A stretch of DNA of 64,000 nt from Dichotomicrobium thermohalophilum (GTDB lineage Bacteria; Pseudomonadota; Alphaproteobacteria; Rhizobiales; Rhodomicrobiaceae): assembly GCF_003550175.1 (NCBI RefSeq), contig NZ_QXDF01000001.1, positions 1,574,501 to 1,638,500 of the forward strand, read 5' to 3'. Made by a program: the position numbers and the translations under genes. How positions within the stretch are numbered: the first letter of the stretch is position 1; each line of letters starts with the position of its first letter. The notes below the pieces were generated by a model. It was not told the origin of the DNA. It saw nothing but the letters and a program-made list of their open reading frames with translations, and searched no databases. Positions 37,963-47,140 of this stretch are shown in pieces.

Positions 37963-40900
37963 CTAGCCCGCTTCGAGGAACCGCTCGGCGGTGCGCAGGT
38001 CAACCGAGACGAGCTGGCTCACGCCTTTCTCGGCCATCGTCACGCCGAACAGCCGGTGCATCCGCGACATGGTCATCGGATGGTGCGTGATGACGAGGAA
38101 CCGCGTTTCCGTGGTGCCGCCCATTTCCTCCATCAGATTGCAGAATCGGTCGACATTTGCGTCATCGAGCGGCGCGTCGACCTCGTCCAGCACGCAGATC
38201 GGCGACGGGTTGGTCAGGAACACGGCGAAGATCAGGGCCAGCGCCGTCAGCGCCTTTTCCCCGCCGGACAGCAGTGTCAGCACCTGCGACTTTTTGCCCG
38301 GAGGCCGCGCCACGATTTCCAGCCCCGCCTCAAGCGGATCATCGGACTCGATCAGTTCCAGCCGCGCTTCACCTCCGGCGAACAGCACGCTGAACAGGTG
38401 CTGGAAGTGGTTGTTGACCGTCTCGAAGGCGTCCAGAAGGCGCGCGCGCCCCTCCTTGTTCAGACTGGCAATTCCGCCGCGCAGCTTTGAGATGGCCTGC
38501 TCCAGGTCCTCGCGCTCCTGCTGCATCACGCCGAACTGCTCTTCCAGCTCTTGCGCCTCTTCCTCGGCGCGCAGATTCACGCCCCCAAGGCGCTCGCGGT
38601 CGGCGCGCAGCTTGTGGATGCGCTGGTCAAGCTCGTCGGCGTCGGGCAGGGGCGCGTCCGTTGCAAGCCCTGCGACCTGCAGGCATTCCTCCGGCGCGCA
38701 GTCGAGGTTTTCACGGATCGCATGTGCGCGTTCGGTGCGCCGTTGGCGGGCGGCCTCGAGTTGGGCCTCGATGCGCGCACGCTTCTCCTTGGCTTCGCTC
38801 AGGCGGTTCTGAATTTCGCGCAAGTGCTTGGCGTTGTCCCGCAGGGCCGATTCGGCCTCGGCCAGCTTGTCGGCGGCCTCCTTCCGGGCCGCTTCGGCCT
38901 GGGCGATCTCGTTGAACAGCTTTTCGCGGCGCTGCGCGGCGGCCTCCGGGATGCCGGACAGTTCTTGCAACTCGGCTTTCGCTTCCTCGGCGCGCTTTTC
39001 CAGATCGGCGATCTGGGTGCTGGCGGCGTCGCGGCGTTTTGCCGCGCGTGCCATTTCCGAAGCGATGCTCTGGAGCCGCTGTTCGCGCTGCTTGCGTTCG
39101 CGTTCGATGCCGTCGAGGTGTGAGCGGGCCTGCGAATAGGCGTCGCGCTTGGCGCCAACTTCCGCCTGCGCCTCGCTAACGGCGGCCTCCAGCGTGCTCG
39201 CATCGGCCAGCCCGGCGAGCGCCTCCCGCGCCTCGGCGAGTTGGCGTTGGGCCTCCTCCAGATCGGAAACGGTGCGGCTCTGACCTTCGACGAGCGCGGC
39301 GCGCTTCTGCCCGGTCTTCTGTGCCTCGCGCTCGGCCTTGGTCAGCGCGTCGCGCGCGCGGGACAGTTCGGCCTGCGTCTCACGCCACTGTGCGCGCAGC
39401 CGCTTTTCCTCGGCGGCGAGACCCGCGGCGTGCTCGGCCGCTTGCTTCTGCTGGGCTTCGGCGTCGTCGGCGGTCTGGTTGAGCTTTTCGACCTCGGCCG
39501 TCAGCTCGTCGAGGCGGTTGCGCTCGGCGAGCCGCTTGGCGGCGGCGGTCGGGGCGTCGGCGGCCGCGTGCACCCCGTCCCAGCGCCACAGGTCGCCGCG
39601 TGTCGTGACCAGGCGCTGACCGGGGGCGAGCATCCGGGCCAGGCGCGGGCCGTCCGCCGGATCGACCAGTCCGATCTGGCGCAGGCGCCGCGTCAGGACG
39701 TGGGGCGCGCGGACGAATTCGGTGAAGGGCCTTGCTCCAGCAGGCAGGGCGGGGTCGTTGCTGATATCACCGGTTCCGGCCCAGTGCGCCGGCGCTCGGC
39801 TGTCCGCTGGCATGTCGAGATCATCGCCCAGCGCGGCGCCCAGCGCGGTCTCATACCCCGGGGCAACACGGATCTCATCGACGATCGGCCGCCACTGATC
39901 GCTCTCGGCGGGGCGCAGGAGCTTGATCAGCGTCGCCGCCTCGGTTTCAAGCTGGCGCGCGTTAAGCCGCGTCTGTCTGGCGTGCTCGCCGGCTTCCTTC
40001 TCGCGCTGGCGGGCTTCGGCCAGGGCGGTTTCGGCTTCGCCGGTGCGGGCCTCGACATCGGCGACGGCCTCGCCGAGCCGCGTGACCTCCGCCTGAAGGC
40101 CGGCGATTTCGGTCTGCTCGCCCAGCGCGGCGTCGACTTCCGCCAGTTCGCGCGCAATCCGCTCCTGCTGCTCGCTCAGGCTGGCGATGCGCTTTTCCGC
40201 CTGCGTGATCTGCCCCTCAAGTTCCCGGCGGCGGGCGCGCAAATCCGCGGCCTGCGCGGTCAGATCCGACAGGCGCTGCTCTGCCGCCTCAAGAGCCTGG
40301 CTTGCTGTCTCGACGGCTTGCGCGGCTTCGGCGCGGCCATCGTCGCTGCCTTCGCGCTGGCGCAGCGCGGCTTCCTCGGCCTCAAGCTGGCTGATCGTCT
40401 GCGCGGCGTCTTCCATCATTTCGCGCTCGCGCGCGATGTCGTTGCCAATCTGCTCGATGCGCTGCTGCAATTCGCGCTGGCGCTCCGCCGCGCGGGCCTC
40501 CTCCTGTTCCAAGGTTTGCTGTTCCACCTGCAGGCGGTGCAGCACGGCCGCGCGCGTGGCCTCCTCGTCGCGAAGCGGCTGGATGGAATCGCTGCCTTCG
40601 CTCTCCGCGCGTGTCGCTTCGGATTCCGCCTGGGTCAGCCGGCCCACCTCGCGCATCGCCTCCTGCAGCGCGGCTTCCTCCTCGGCGACCTTTTCGTTGG
40701 CTTGCTGGAACAGGATATGATGCTGGACCGCCTCGGCCTGGCGCAGCTCCTCCGAGATCTCGCGGTATTTGCGCGCCTGCCGGGCCTGGCGCTTCAAGCT
40801 CTGGAGCTGCTGGTTGACCTGACCCATCACATCCTGCAGTCGCTCCAGGTTCGATTCGGCATGCTTCAGGCGAAGTTCCGCCTCATGCCGCCGGCCATGC

Positions 40901-41418
40901 AGCCCGGCGATACCGGCAGCGTCCTCCAGGATGCGGCGGCGCTGCTGCGGTTTGGCGCTGACGATCTCGCCGATGCGGCCCTGCTGCACGAGCGCCTGGG
41001 AGCGGGCGCCCGTTGCGGCATCGGCGAACAGGAGCTGCACATCGCGGGCGCGGGCCTCTCGGCCATTGACCTTGTAGGTCGACCCGGACTCGCGGACAAT
41101 TTTGCGCGTGATCTCGACGGTGTCGTTGTCGTTGAAAGCGGCCGGGGCGCGGCGGGCGCTGTTGTCCAGATAGACCGTGACTTCAGCCGTGTCCCGCGAC
41201 GGGCGGGAGTCGGTGCCGGAAAAGATCACGTCATCCATCGCCGAGCCGCGCATGGACTTGTAGGAGGTCTCGCCCATGACCCAGCGCAACGCCTCCAGCA
41301 AATTGGATTTGCCGCAGCCGTTCGGTCCGACCACGCCGGTCAGCCCCGGCTCGATCAGAAGCTCTGTGGGTTCGACGAAAGATTTGAAGCCCAGCAGTTT
41401 CAGGCGGGTGATCTGCAC
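37963..41418 (-). CDS. smc: Chromosome segregation protein SMC
   Basis: A 1151-residue condensin ATPase. Walker A GPNGCGKS is at residues 31-38. Two long coiled coils flank a hinge at about 500-635, and the C-terminal head has the signature LLSGGEKAL near residue 1048 and Walker B with DEVDAPLDD near 1073. SMC dimers organise and segregate the chromosome with ScpA and ScpB, not seen here. The start is read as GTG 41418 (QITRLKLLGFKSF), which matches the family; ATG 41442 adds eight residues. It lies beside two DsbA-like genes, a recurrent alphaproteobacterial neighbourhood. Confidence 0.95.
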   Translation of the reverse strand: MQITRLKLLGFKSFVEPTELLIEPGLTGVVGPNGCGKSNLLEALRWVMGETSYKSMRGSAMDDVIFSGTDSRPSRDTAEVTVYLDNSARRAPAAFNDNDTVEITRKIVRESGSTYKVNGREARARDVQLLFADAATGARSQALVQQGRIGEIVSAKPQQRRRILEDAAGIAGLHGRRHEAELRLKHAESNLERLQDVMGQVNQQLQSLKRQARQARKYREISEELRQAEAVQHHILFQQANEKVAEEEAALQEAMREVGRLTQAESEATRAESEGSDSIQPLRDEEATRAAVLHRLQVEQQTLEQEEARAAERQRELQQRIEQIGNDIAREREMMEDAAQTISQLEAEEAALRQREGSDDGRAEAAQAVETASQALEAAEQRLSDLTAQAADLRARRRELEGQITQAEKRIASLSEQQERIARELAEVDAALGEQTEIAGLQAEVTRLGEAVADVEARTGEAETALAEARQREKEAGEHARQTRLNARQLETEAATLIKLLRPAESDQWRPIVDEIRVAPGYETALGAALGDDLDMPADSRAPAHWAGTGDISNDPALPAGARPFTEFVRAPHVLTRRLRQIGLVDPADGPRLARMLAPGQRLVTTRGDLWRWDGVHAAADAPTAAAKRLAERNRLDELTAEVEKLNQTADDAEAQQKQAAEHAAGLAAEEKRLRAQWRETQAELSRARDALTKAEREAQKTGQKRAALVEGQSRTVSDLEEAQRQLAEAREALAGLADASTLEAAVSEAQAEVGAKRDAYSQARSHLDGIERERKQREQRLQSIASEMARAAKRRDAASTQIADLEKRAEEAKAELQELSGIPEAAAQRREKLFNEIAQAEAARKEAADKLAEAESALRDNAKHLREIQNRLSEAKEKRARIEAQLEAARQRRTERAHAIRENLDCAPEECLQVAGLATDAPLPDADELDQRIHKLRADRERLGGVNLRAEEEAQELEEQFGVMQQEREDLEQAISKLRGGIASLNKEGRARLLDAFETVNNHFQHLFSVLFAGGEARLELIESDDPLEAGLEIVARPPGKKSQVLTLLSGGEKALTALALIFAVFLTNPSPICVLDEVDAPLDDANVDRFCNLMEEMGGTTETRFLVITHHPMTMSRMHRLFGVTMAEKGVSQLVSVDLRTAERFLEAG

Positions 41419-41467
41419 GGCAAGCGCCCTTTCGCTCAGCACAACAGAGAAGCGGGCGCAAGCGGGC

Positions 41468-42175
41468 CTAGCCCTGCGGCGCGGCTTCGTTGGCGGCTTC
41501 GATCAGCTTGACCAGATCCTCGTAGCTGACCCCACCCCGGCGCTTCTCCGTATTGACGAAGATCGTCGGCGTGGCGGAAACCCCCAGATCGCGCCCGCGC
41601 TCCTTCACCTGTTTCAGGCCATCAATTATCGTTTGATTCTCCAGGCAGGTGTCAAAGGCGGCGCGGTCGAGGCCGAACTCTTGCACAATTTTATAGATCG
41701 CGTCGGGCCGGACTTCCTGCGAGACCCATTTGCGCTGCTCCGCGAGAAACTTCCAATTGGCGGCGAAATAGTGCTCGTCGGCAACGCAACGGGCGGCGAT
41801 TGCCGCGGTGCCCGCACTGCGCCCGATGGGGAATTCGCGGTAGATGAAATGCACCTTGCCCGTGTCGATGTAATTGCGCTTGAAGCGCGGGAAGACATCG
41901 GCATGGAACCGCCGGCAGTAGGGGCAGGTGAGCGAGGCGTATTCGATCACCGTGACGGGCGCGTCCGGGTTGCCCATGGTGCGCTCGGGAAGCGGTCCGG
42001 GCTTCTTCAGCATCTCCAGCGTCGGCCCGCCGCCAGCGGCGATCATCGCCTCCAGCGTCTGCGGCTGACTGACCTGTCCGCCGGCGCAAGCCGTAAGGAA
42101 GGCCGCGAAGCCCAAAACCGCGAGAGTGCTGACGACGCGCGGCGCGCCGCCCAGCAACATCCTGGACCCGATCAT
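41468..42175 (-). CDS. DsbA-like thioredoxin-fold lipoprotein
   Basis: A 235-residue DsbA-family protein. The N-terminus has a hydrophobic segment ending in lipobox LTAC near residue 30, so it is probably lipidated. The thioredoxin-fold domain has the redox motif CPYC near residue 85, the insertion with an extra cysteine pair (AARCVAD and DTCLEN) and the cis-proline loop ATPTIFVN. It is closer to the DsbG/DsbA single-domain oxidoreductases of alphaproteobacteria than to E. coli DsbA. It follows the second DsbA-like gene by 25 bases and may form a pair with it. Confidence 0.85.
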   Translation of the reverse strand: MIGSRMLLGGAPRVVSTLAVLGFAAFLTACAGGQVSQPQTLEAMIAAGGGPTLEMLKKPGPLPERTMGNPDAPVTVIEYASLTCPYCRRFHADVFPRFKRNYIDTGKVHFIYREFPIGRSAGTAAIAARCVADEHYFAANWKFLAEQRKWVSQEVRPDAIYKIVQEFGLDRAAFDTCLENQTIIDGLKQVKERGRDLGVSATPTIFVNTEKRRGGVSYEDLVKLIEAANEAAPQG

Positions 42176-42200
42176 TCCGTCTCTCAGAGCCGCGCCATGT

Positions 42201-43085
42201 TCAGCTTTCCTCGGCGTCGTCCAGCATCGGGTCGATCACCTGCTGCAGCGCCGAGATCGACTGGTTGCCCTCCAGCTTCTGCCCGTTGACGATCAGTGTC
42301 GGCGTGGAGCGAATGTCATACTTGTGGTTCCCGGTATCCCGCACCTGCTGGATGTAGTCGAGCTTTTCCTGATCGCGCAGGCAGCTATTGAACCGCGCTT
42401 CGGTGAAGCCGGCCACCTTGGAAATCTGACGTAGCTCCTGCAGCGGATCGTCGGCGTTCGCCCATTGCGACTGCTTTTCGAACAGCACGTCCACGAAATC
42501 GTAAAACTTGTCCTCTTCGACGCAGCGCGCCAGCAGTGACGCCGCCGCCGCCAGATTGTCCAGCGGGAACTCGCGCAGGATGAACTTCACCTTTCCGGTG
42601 TCGATATACTGCTCCTTGAGGTCCGGCAGCGTCTCCGTGTGGAAGGACGCGCAGTGCGGACAGGTCATCGAGGCGTATTCAATCACGGTGACCGGCGCCT
42701 CGGGATCACCCAGGACGATGTCGTCCAGCTTTTGCCCGCTTGCGTCGGCTTCGGATGCGTTGGTCTGGGCTTCGGCGACGCGGGTCGGCTCTTCGGCCGC
42801 CGGCTCCGGGGCGTCCGACTGACCCGCGGTGCCGCTTTCGCTGTCCGCGGGGGCTGCCGGCTCCGGCGTTTCCGTCTGAGCTGCTGTCGCGCTCTCGTTT
42901 GCCGCCGGCGTAGCCAGCTCGGTGGTCATGGCTTCGGTCTGCGCCTTGCCGGCCTCGCGGGCGATCACGCCGGGGGCGGAAACCTCGTGCAGGGCGCTGA
43001 GCATGATCACGCCCAACACTGACAAGCCTGCCACCGCGACAGCCGGGCGGAAGACGAACTGCGCCTTGGAACGGGACTTGGTCAT
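42201..43085 (-). CDS. Membrane-anchored DsbA-like oxidoreductase with acidic linker
   Basis: A 294-residue protein with an uncleaved-looking membrane segment (about residues 15-33), then a linker of about 85 residues rich in Ala, Glu, Thr and Pro, then a DsbA-like domain with CPHC near residue 139 and the cis-proline loop STPTLIVN. It should oxidise or shuffle disulfides in the periplasm while tethered to the inner membrane. The domain is similar to the neighbouring lipoprotein, so the two probably arose by duplication. A possible promoter lies upstream at 43149-43178. Confidence 0.87.
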   Translation of the reverse strand: MTKSRSKAQFVFRPAVAVAGLSVLGVIMLSALHEVSAPGVIAREAGKAQTEAMTTELATPAANESATAAQTETPEPAAPADSESGTAGQSDAPEPAAEEPTRVAEAQTNASEADASGQKLDDIVLGDPEAPVTVIEYASMTCPHCASFHTETLPDLKEQYIDTGKVKFILREFPLDNLAAAASLLARCVEEDKFYDFVDVLFEKQSQWANADDPLQELRQISKVAGFTEARFNSCLRDQEKLDYIQQVRDTGNHKYDIRSTPTLIVNGQKLEGNQSISALQQVIDPMLDDAEES

Positions 43086-43148
43086 CTGCTGTTGCTCCTG
43101 AACATCGGAATTCGGGCCTTACGCGGGTTGGACCGCGCCTTTTGAAAC

Positions 43149-43178
43149 ACTCTAATGTTGGTTCTGGATTATTGACAA
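43149..43178 (-). promoter_or_regulatory. Candidate promoter of the DsbA-like gene pair
   Basis: On the - strand, TTGTCA (43178-43173) and TAGAGT (43154-43149) are 18 bases apart, in the 197-base gap between dciA and the first DsbA-like gene. Moderate match only. Confidence 0.35.
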
Positions 43179-43282
43179 CCTAAGGCAAGAAAGCGGCCCG
43201 CCAGCGGCATTCCAGAGGATTTTTGCGGCGCGGCAACATCACAAGAATATGTTGTGTGACTGCAACGATCGGAAGGGCTGAT

Positions 43283-43840
43283 TCAGGCGTCGATGGCGGC
43301 GGCAATGCGCGACAACGCGGTGCGCAGACGCGGATTCTGAATGCGCTTGACGAGGCCGCGGCGGTCGGGACGCGGCGCGATTTTCGGCGGCGGCAGCTGG
43401 CTCTCGCGCGGGTGATCCAGCGGCGCCTGATAGAGCCTTATCTGCGCGACAGCGCGAAAGCCGAAATAGCTGTTGATCCGCTCGATGAGCTGGGGCAGAC
43501 GGTGCTGCAATTCGATGGCACGTGGGCCCTCGACGCGCAGGACGAGTGTGGCCGCTGACTGGCCGCGGGCTTCTTCCGGCGCCTCCGGCTGGCGGGGCCA
43601 CTTGAGACGCTCCGGCGCTGTATAGCTGGCAAGCTCGGGCCCGGCGATCCCGGCCCAATCGGTGAGCAGCGCCGCAGCGGGAAAGCCGTACTTCTCGAAG
43701 GCGGGACGCGTCAGGCTCGGCGTGAATGCGCCGGCGGGTTTCGGGGCGCTGTATCCAACACGTGAATCGGGCGTGAAGTTGGGCGAGGGCGCGCGCTTGC
43801 CGCGCCGCTTTGTCGCCGTGTCCGCCGTCGTTTGCGCCAT
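43283..43840 (-). CDS. dciA: DciA-like (DUF721) protein
   Basis: A 185-residue protein whose central KH-like DUF721 domain is seen in LLTDWAGIAGPELASYTAPERLKWP, followed by TLVLRVEGPRAIELQHRLPQLIERIN and a basic C-terminus. DciA recruits the replicative helicase to DNA in bacteria that lack DnaC. The start is ATG 43840, preceded by GGGGAAGG; the longer open frame back to 44083 runs over mutY and is not used. It is divergent from mutY with 62 bases between starts. Confidence 0.8.
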   Translation of the reverse strand: MAQTTADTATKRRGKRAPSPNFTPDSRVGYSAPKPAGAFTPSLTRPAFEKYGFPAAALLTDWAGIAGPELASYTAPERLKWPRQPEAPEEARGQSAATLVLRVEGPRAIELQHRLPQLIERINSYFGFRAVAQIRLYQAPLDHPRESQLPPPKIAPRPDRRGLVKRIQNPRLRTALSRIAAAIDA

Positions 43841-43902
43841 ACCCTTCCCCGTGTCAGAACCTCTGGCCGAAAACAGCATAGTGATTCGCGCGGGAGGTGC
43901 AG

Positions 43903-44979
43903 TTGGCGCAGTCAGGGGCGGTGGATATCGCGGAAGATTTGCTCGCCTGGTACGACGTGGCGCGGCGTGATCTGCCGTGGCGGGCACCGCCTGGACAGCG
44001 GGCCGATCCTTATCATGTCTGGCTGTCGGAGATGATGCTCCAGCAGACAACGGTGAAGGCCGTGGCGCCTTATTACCGGGCATTTCTGGCGCGCTGGCCG
44101 CGCATCGAGGACATGGCGCGTGCGCCGGTCGAGGACGTGCTCGCCGCCTGGGCGGGGCTGGGGTACTACGCCCGCGCGCGCAACATGCACAAGACGGCGC
44201 GGATCGTGGCGGATGAGCTTGGCGGGCGGTTTCCCCGCACGGCGGGCGAACTGGTCAAGCTGCCGGGGATCGGACCATACACGGCGGCCGCGATCGCCGC
44301 GATCGCGTTCGATGAGCCAGCGACGGTTGTCGACGGGAACGTGGAGCGCGTCGTCGCACGGCTGTTCGCGGTGCGCGAACGGCTGCCCGGCGCCAAGCCG
44401 AAGCTGCGCTCGCTGGCGGAGACGCTGACCCCGAGGCACCGGCCGGGTGATTTCGCGCAGGCGATGATGGATCTCGGCGCGACGATCTGCACGCCGCGCA
44501 CGCCGGCCTGTTCGCGCTGTCCGCTGCGCGCGGATTGTCAGGGCCTTGCGGAAGGCGTGGCTGCCACGTTGCCCCTGCGCGCGCCCAAGGCCGAGCGCCC
44601 GCAACGCCGGGGCGCGGCCTTCGTGGCGCGGCGCCCTGACGATCACGTGCTGCTGCGCCGCCGTCCGGAGAAGGGGCTGCTCGGCGGGATGATGGAGCCG
44701 CCGACCACCGAGTGGCGCACCGAAACGCGCTCAGAGACCGCGCTGCTTGGTGAAGCGCCCGTGGCTGCTGACTGGCGCCGGGTGCTTGCACCCGTGACGC
44801 ACACTTTCACGCATTTCCACCTGATGCTCGACGTCTACACGGCCGATGTTCCTGCCGACACGCCAGCGCCGGACGCGTGCCGCTGGGTTGCCGCGGGCGA
44901 TCTGCCGGAAGAGGCGCTTCCCAGCGTCATGCGCAAGGTGCTCGCCGCCGCAAGTGAAAGCCTCGTGGCGCGCGGCTAG
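43903..44979 (+). CDS. mutY: Adenine DNA glycosylase
   Basis: A glycosylase of about 358 residues that removes adenine opposite 8-oxoguanine. Catalytic Glu43 is in LSEMMLQQT, the helix-hairpin-helix LPGIGPYTA is near residue 120, and catalytic Asp144 is in VVDGNVERV. The four iron-sulfur cysteines are 196, 203, 206 and 212 (spacing 6, 2, 5). A Nudix-like C-terminal domain follows. The start is taken as TTG 43903 because the GGGAGG site at 43892-43897 is correctly spaced; GTG 43897 and GTG 43921 are alternatives. Its stop is shared with bolA through a palindromic CTAG. Confidence 0.92.
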   Translation: MAQSGAVDIAEDLLAWYDVARRDLPWRAPPGQRADPYHVWLSEMMLQQTTVKAVAPYYRAFLARWPRIEDMARAPVEDVLAAWAGLGYYARARNMHKTARIVADELGGRFPRTAGELVKLPGIGPYTAAAIAAIAFDEPATVVDGNVERVVARLFAVRERLPGAKPKLRSLAETLTPRHRPGDFAQAMMDLGATICTPRTPACSRCPLRADCQGLAEGVAATLPLRAPKAERPQRRGAAFVARRPDDHVLLRRRPEKGLLGGMMEPPTTEWRTETRSETALLGEAPVAADWRRVLAPVTHTFTHFHLMLDVYTADVPADTPAPDACRWVAAGDLPEEALPSVMRKVLAAASESLVARG

Positions 44980-45260
44980 ACTTCCGACGGCGCCTGCGCC
45001 TTGATGTTCAGCGCGTGCACCGGCCCTGCGAGTTCGGCCTTCAGCGCGTCATTCACCATTCGGTGCCGCTCCAAGCGGGACTTGCCTTCGAACGCCTCGG
45101 AGACGATATGAACGATGAAATGCGTTTCGCCGGGTGCGACGGGGTCGGCGGCGCGCATCGCGGCATGGCCGGCGTGACGCGCAGAGTCGTTTTCGATGCG
45201 CAACACGGTGGGCGAAAACGCCTCGGTCAAATGCTGGCGCATGGATTCCTCGACGGACAT
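44976..45260 (-). CDS. bolA: BolA family protein
   Basis: A 94-residue BolA-type protein with the fold pattern LRIENDSARHAGHA (conserved histidine), THFIVHIVSEAFEGKSRLERHRMVNDAL and a C-terminal VHALNIKAQ. BolA proteins work with monothiol glutaredoxins in iron-sulfur and stress regulation. The start is ATG 45260; the open frame extends to 45404 without support. It converges on mutY with overlapping stop codons. Confidence 0.93.
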   Translation of the reverse strand: MSVEESMRQHLTEAFSPTVLRIENDSARHAGHAAMRAADPVAPGETHFIVHIVSEAFEGKSRLERHRMVNDALKAELAGPVHALNIKAQAPSEV

Positions 45261-45413
45261 GGGGCAACCTCCGGTCCTTGCTGGAATGGGCCACGCTTGC
45301 TTCGCCGGACAGCGGCGGGGAGCCGGTGAACGTGCGCTTTTGCGCGCTTGTGCCTGTCGCGGCGAAGCAGCATACTCCGTCCCCATATACAGGCGGAAGC
45401 TCACACGACGTCA

Positions 45414-46031
45414 ATGAAGCTGGATTCGCCCTATTTCGATCGCATCCGGGTCAAGCCGACCCGAAAGCCGGAGGAGGCGCAGAGCAATCGCCGCTGCGAG
45501 TGGCCGGGGTGTAACCGCGCCGGCGCGCATCCCGCGCCCAAGGGGCGCGGCCGCGAGGGCCAATATTTCTTCTACTGCCGCGAGCATGTCCGGGAGTACA
45601 ACCAGCAATACAACTATTTCCGCGGCATGAGCGACGAGGAGATCGCCAGCTTCCAGCAGTCGGCGATGACAGGTCACCGCCCGACCTGGAACGTGGGGAC
45701 GGGAAGCGGCGGGCTTGGCGGCAAAGGGCACGACTGGCGAGCGTTTGCCTATGCTTTCGACGTGTCCGACCCGCTGGGCATCTTTGGTGCGGACGACCCG
45801 CGCGAGGGCGCAGCGCAGCAGCGGGGCCGGCGCCTGCACAATGCCGAGCTGAAATCGCTGCGCGCGCTCGGGCTGGACGCCGACGCCTCGGCCAGCGACA
45901 TCCGCGCCCAGTTCAAGAGCCTGGTGATGACGCTTCACCCGGACCAGAACGGCGGGGACCGGAGCAGCGAAGATAAACTGCGCGAGGTCATTCAGGCGTA
46001 CAAATATCTCAAGAAGACCGGCTTGTGCTGA
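45414..46031 (+). CDS. J-domain protein with N-terminal Cys/His cluster
   Basis: A 205-residue protein with the J domain at the C-terminus (about residues 145-203), including HPDQN, the loop that stimulates DnaK ATPase. The N-terminus has CEWPGC and, further on, YCREH, a possible zinc site. The middle is glycine-rich (GTGSGGLGGKG). This reversed layout is typical of the J protein found beside bolA and cobS in alphaproteobacteria. A function in loading DnaK onto a specific client is likely, but the client is unknown. ATG 45414 is chosen because it gives the conserved-looking KLDSPYFDRIR start. Confidence 0.86.
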   Translation: MKLDSPYFDRIRVKPTRKPEEAQSNRRCEWPGCNRAGAHPAPKGRGREGQYFFYCREHVREYNQQYNYFRGMSDEEIASFQQSAMTGHRPTWNVGTGSGGLGGKGHDWRAFAYAFDVSDPLGIFGADDPREGAAQQRGRRLHNAELKSLRALGLDADASASDIRAQFKSLVMTLHPDQNGGDRSSEDKLREVIQAYKYLKKTGLC

Positions 46032-46141
46032 CCGCGCTTCTTGACCACCCTGAAGAGGAATGGCCCGGCGGAAATGCCCCTGCATCGGCGGTGTCAGGCG
46101 GGGCAAGAGAACGGAATTGCAACAAATCTGGATGAGTGCTG

Positions 46142-47128
46142 ATGAGTGCTGAGACCACGGCTGTGGACAACACGCCCGACATGAAGGTGTCGGTGCGGCA
46201 GGTTTTCGGGATCGATACGGACATGGAGGTGCCCGCCTTTTCGCAGGCCAGCCCGCATGTGCCGGACCTGGACCCGGACTACCTGTTCAACAAGGAAACC
46301 ACCATGGCGATCCTGGCGGGCTTTGCGCACAACCGCCGCGTCATGGTTCAGGGATATCACGGCACCGGCAAATCGACGCATATCGAGCAGGTCGCTGCGC
46401 GGCTCAACTGGCCGTGCGTGCGCGTCAACCTGGACAGCCATGTCAGCCGCATCGACCTGGTGGGCAAGGACGCCATTGTCGTGCGCGAAGGCAAGCAGGT
46501 CACCGAATTCCGCGAAGGCATCCTCCCGTGGGCGCTGCAGTCGAACACCGCGCTCGTCTTTGACGAGTACGACGCCGGCCGGCCGGACGTCATGTTCGTC
46601 ATCCAGCGGGTTCTGGAGGTCTCGGGCCGGCTGACGCTGCTGGATCAGAGCCGCGTGATCCGCCCGCATCCGGCCTTCCGTCTGTTCGCCACCACGAACA
46701 CCGTGGGCCTCGGGGACACGTCCGGGCTGTACCACGGCACGCAGCAGATCAATCAGGGCCAGATGGATCGCTGGTCGATCGTCGTTACGCTCAACTATCT
46801 GCCGCACGACGAGGAGGTGAACATCGCGGCGGCGAAGGTGAAGTCCTTCGACACGCCCGATGGCCGCGAGACGCTGTCGAAGATGGTGCGGCTTGCCGAT
46901 CTGACGCGCAGCGCCTTCATCAACGGCGATCTGTCCACGGTTATGAGCCCGCGGACCGTCATCACCTGGGCCGAAAACTCGGAGATCTTCGGCGATATCG
47001 GAACGTCATTCCAACTGAGCTTTCTCAACAAGTGCGACGAGTTGGAGCGCGGTCTGGTCGCGGAATTCTACCAGCGGTGCTTTGGTGAGGAGCTGCCGCA
47101 GTCGGGCTCAAACGTCGTTCTGTCGTAA
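46142..47128 (+). CDS. cobS: Aerobic cobaltochelatase subunit CobS
   Basis: A 328-residue AAA+ ATPase subunit that, with CobT and CobN, inserts cobalt into hydrogenobyrinic acid diamide in aerobic cobalamin synthesis. Walker A GYHGTGKS is at residues 71-78 and Walker B LVFDEYD at 138-144. The N-terminal [11 protein letters not shown] is the family hallmark. GTG 46136 and ATG 46142 are both in frame. CobN is not in the window. A ten-base direct repeat (GATGAGTGCT) overlaps the start and provides two out-of-phase ATG codons. Confidence 0.94.
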   Translation: MSAETTAVDNTPDMKVSVRQVFGIDTDMEVPAFSQASPHVPDLDPDYLFNKETTMAILAGFAHNRRVMVQGYHGTGKSTHIEQVAARLNWPCVRVNLDSHVSRIDLVGKDAIVVREGKQVTEFREGILPWALQSNTALVFDEYDAGRPDVMFVIQRVLEVSGRLTLLDQSRVIRPHPAFRLFATTNTVGLGDTSGLYHGTQQINQGQMDRWSIVVTLNYLPHDEEVNIAAAKVKSFDTPDGRETLSKMVRLADLTRSAFINGDLSTVMSPRTVITWAENSEIFGDIGTSFQLSFLNKCDELERGLVAEFYQRCFGEELPQSGSNVVLS

Positions 47129-47140
47129 CCGCGTAACGAG

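Noticed and set aside
39241-41511. A 756-codon open frame antisense to smc
   Set aside because: It lies fully over the SMC coding sequence, which has both ATPase motifs and coiled coils; the antisense product is a low-complexity Gly/Leu/Arg shadow.
43841-44083. Extension of dciA upstream to 44083
   Set aside because: It would overlap the mutY catalytic region; ATG 43840 has a good ribosome-binding site, and the extra residues are a Pro/Arg-rich shadow of mutY.
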